Below are positions 5,805-6,864 of a stretch of DNA of 6,864 nucleotides, piece by piece (positions within the stretch are counted from its first letter, which is position 1; each line of letters starts with the position of its first letter). Source of the DNA: an uncultured Lachnospiraceae bacterium (lineage in GTDB: Bacteria > Bacillota_A > Clostridia > Lachnospirales > Lachnospiraceae); assembly GCA_946630765.1 (NCBI GenBank), contig CAMOZF010000098.1, positions 1-6,864 of the forward strand, given 5' to 3'. The notes under the pieces are model-generated. The model saw only the letters and a program-made list of their open reading frames with translations, was not told the DNA's origin and ran no database searches. The position numbers were made by a program, and so were the translations under genes.

Positions 5805-5935
5805 AAATCCGCACTGAACAAAGCCTTCAGACTATCGAATAAAACAATACGACATTGACATCAGAAATGATCCGTACTATGCCAGGATAAATAAGCGCAG
5901 AAAAGCCGGCTGGTGAAGCAGCCGGCTTTATTATT
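5805..5935 (+). ncRNA. Speculative small transcript between a plus-strand promoter and a terminator
   Basis: TTGACA (5769-5774), an 18-bp spacer and GTTAAT (5793-5798) form a moderate plus-strand promoter. About 130 nt downstream lies the strong hairpin 5902-5929 followed by T-rich sequence on the plus strand. No reading frame of useful length lies between. A small RNA of about 130 nt would fit, but no known RNA family is recognisable and the terminator is better explained by the operon on the other strand. Confidence 0.2.
5902..5929 (-). terminator. Intrinsic terminator of the pgk-tpiA operon, possibly bidirectional
   Basis: A perfect 11-bp stem, AAAGCCGGCTG with CAGCCGGCTTT, around a 6-base loop. 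On the minus strand it is followed by TTTTCTG, which suits the end of the transcript coming from tpiA, about 90 bp upstream. On the plus strand it is followed by ATTATTTGTATT, so it could also stop transcripts from the left. Confidence 0.85.
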
Positions 5936-5946
5936 TGTATTGCTTT

Positions 5947-5974
5947 CATCCCCGATGAGATCTCATTTCGGATG
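5947..5974. repeat. Imperfect palindrome between terminator and dispersed repeat
   Basis: ATGAGA/TCTCAT (5955-5966) form a central 12-bp palindrome, extended beyond a 3x3 mismatch by CATCC/GGATG (5947-5951 and 5970-5974). It adjoins the dispersed repeat at 5974-6009 and may be part of it. No function is evident. Confidence 0.45.
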
Positions 5975-6009
5975 GGATCCCTCGACTCCCTTCGGTCGCC
6001 CGGGATGAC
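5974..6009 (-). repeat. Single copy of the GTCATCC-type dispersed repeat
   Basis: Read on the minus strand it runs GTCATCCCGGGCGACCGAAG and ends GTCGAGGGATCCC, closely matching the left arm at 4494-4535. It begins only nine bases past the tpiA stop codon, between the gene and its terminator, so it is transcribed as part of the 3' untranslated region. Confidence 0.7.
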
Positions 6010-6018
6010 ACACAGTTC

Positions 6019-6762
6019 TTATGCTGTCGCAATGACGCCGAAGTCTGCCTTCAGACTGGCGCCGCCGACAAGGCCGCCGTCGATATCAGGCTGAGCAAAA
6101 AGCTCTGCCGCGTTCTTGGCGTTGACGGAGCCGCCGTACTGGATGCGGATGGCTTCCGCGGTATCGGTGCCGTAAACTTCGCAGATCACGTCACGGATTG
6201 CCTTGCAGACTTCCTGTGCCTGCTCGGTCGTCGCAGTCACGCCGGTTCCGATCGCCCAGATCGGCTCGTAGGCAATGACCATGCCCTTTGCCTGCTCAGC
6301 GCTGACGCCCTGGAAGGCAATCTTGATCTGCATGCGGACCCAGTCGATCGTAATGCCCTGCTCGCGCTGCTCGAGGGTTTCGCCGCAGCAAACGATCGGG
6401 ATCAGGCCTTTTTCAAGCGCCTTCAGGACCTTCTTGTTGATGATCGCGTCGGTTTCCTTGAAGTAATCACGGCGCTCCGAATGGCCGATGATAACGTACT
6501 TCGCGCCGGCATCGAGGATCATGTCCGCCGAAATCTCGCCGGTATAAGCGCCCTTGTCCTCATAGTAAAGGTTCTCGGCGCCGACTTCGATATTGGTTCC
6601 CTTGACGGCTTCCACAACCGGGCAGATGTCGATCGCCGGAACGCAGAAGACCACGTCTGCTTCGGAACCTGCAACAAGCGGCTTCAGGGTTTCACAAAGG
6701 GCAACGGCCTCGCTGGGGGTCATGTTCATCTTCCAGTTGCCCGCTACAATTTTCTTACGCAT
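6019..6762 (-). CDS. tpiA: Triose-phosphate isomerase
   Basis: A 247-residue cytoplasmic TIM-barrel enzyme interconverting dihydroxyacetone phosphate and glyceraldehyde 3-phosphate in glycolysis. All active-site elements are present: Asn9 and Lys11 in GNWKMN, catalytic His94 in [11 protein letters not shown], catalytic Glu166 in [11 protein letters not shown] with the flexible loop 6 that follows, and the phosphate-binding YGGSVNAKN (about 209-217) and GLVGGASL (about 230-237). Length is normal for the bacterial enzyme. The ATG is preceded by GAGGAG six bases upstream, and this ribosome site touches the pgk stop codon, pointing to translational coupling. It is the last gene of the operon: a repeat and then an intrinsic terminator follow. 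Confidence 0.98.
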   Translation of the reverse strand: MRKKIVAGNWKMNMTPSEAVALCETLKPLVAGSEADVVFCVPAIDICPVVEAVKGTNIEVGAENLYYEDKGAYTGEISADMILDAGAKYVIIGHSERRDYFKETDAIINKKVLKALEKGLIPIVCCGETLEQREQGITIDWVRMQIKIAFQGVSAEQAKGMVIAYEPIWAIGTGVTATTEQAQEVCKAIRDVICEVYGTDTAEAIRIQYGGSVNAKNAAELFAQPDIDGGLVGGASLKADFGVIATA

Positions 6763-6774
6763 AGTAATCTCCTC

Positions 6775-6864
6775 TTATTTATCGTCAGCCGCAACAACGC
6801 CCGGAAGTGCCTTGCCCTCAAGGAATTCAAGGGAAGCGCCGCCGCCTGTTGAGATGTGGCTCAT
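6775..6864 (-). CDS. pgk: Phosphoglycerate kinase, C-terminal end (runs off the right edge)
   Basis: The last 29 codons and stop of a gene entering from the right edge. The residues MSHISTGGGASLEFLEGK are the conserved C-terminal signature of phosphoglycerate kinase, which makes ATP from 1,3-bisphosphoglycerate; the GGGAS glycines belong to the nucleotide/phosphate-binding region. The Met at the window edge is internal, not the start. The stop lies 12 bp from the tpiA start, in the common gap-pgk-tpiA order of Firmicutes. Confidence 0.95.
   Translation of the reverse strand: MSHISTGGGASLEFLEGKALPGVVAADDK

Overview
The window looks like chromosomal DNA of a moderately GC-rich Firmicute, most likely a gut or rumen Clostridia/Lachnospiraceae member. 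This is inferred from AGGAGG-type ribosome sites, sigma-A-like promoters, a pgk-tpiA glycolytic operon, a GH39/GH2 plus AraC sugar locus, and intergenic repeats of the GTCATCC...GAGCG...GGATCCC type. No species can be named from the sequence alone.

Left half (1-3720): a carbohydrate-use locus. On the minus strand, a complete GH39 beta-xylosidase-like gene (864-2384) is followed 40 bp later by a GH2 glycosidase gene that runs off the left edge (823-1). Divergent from them is an AraC-family regulator (2719-3720), the likely local controller. The divergent intergenic region carries the most striking regulatory signal of the window: two sigma-A-like promoters facing each other and fully interleaved in 40 bp (2634-2673), each with a TTGACA -35, a 17-bp spacer and a TG-extended -10. 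The GH39 start has a strong Shine-Dalgarno sequence separated from the ATG by a perfect hairpin.

Middle (3742-4693): a sugar phosphate isomerase/epimerase-type gene on the minus strand, with a near-consensus promoter and good ribosome site. It is broken: after 28 codons it jumps into another frame at what looks like an out-of-frame internal deletion. Upstream lies a gene-free stretch (4468-4693) with a long palindromic intergenic repeat and a separate 54-nt near-perfect hairpin.

Right half (4694-6864): a MoaF-like lipocalin-fold protein gene (minus strand) with its own promoter; a gene-free stretch (5747-6018) with a strong intrinsic terminator and another copy of the dispersed repeat; then tpiA and the 3' end of pgk on the minus strand, forming a standard glycolytic operon. 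I see no mobile element with a transposase, no CRISPR array, no tRNA or rRNA, and no clear new multi-gene system. The points worth a second look are regulatory architecture and genome decay.
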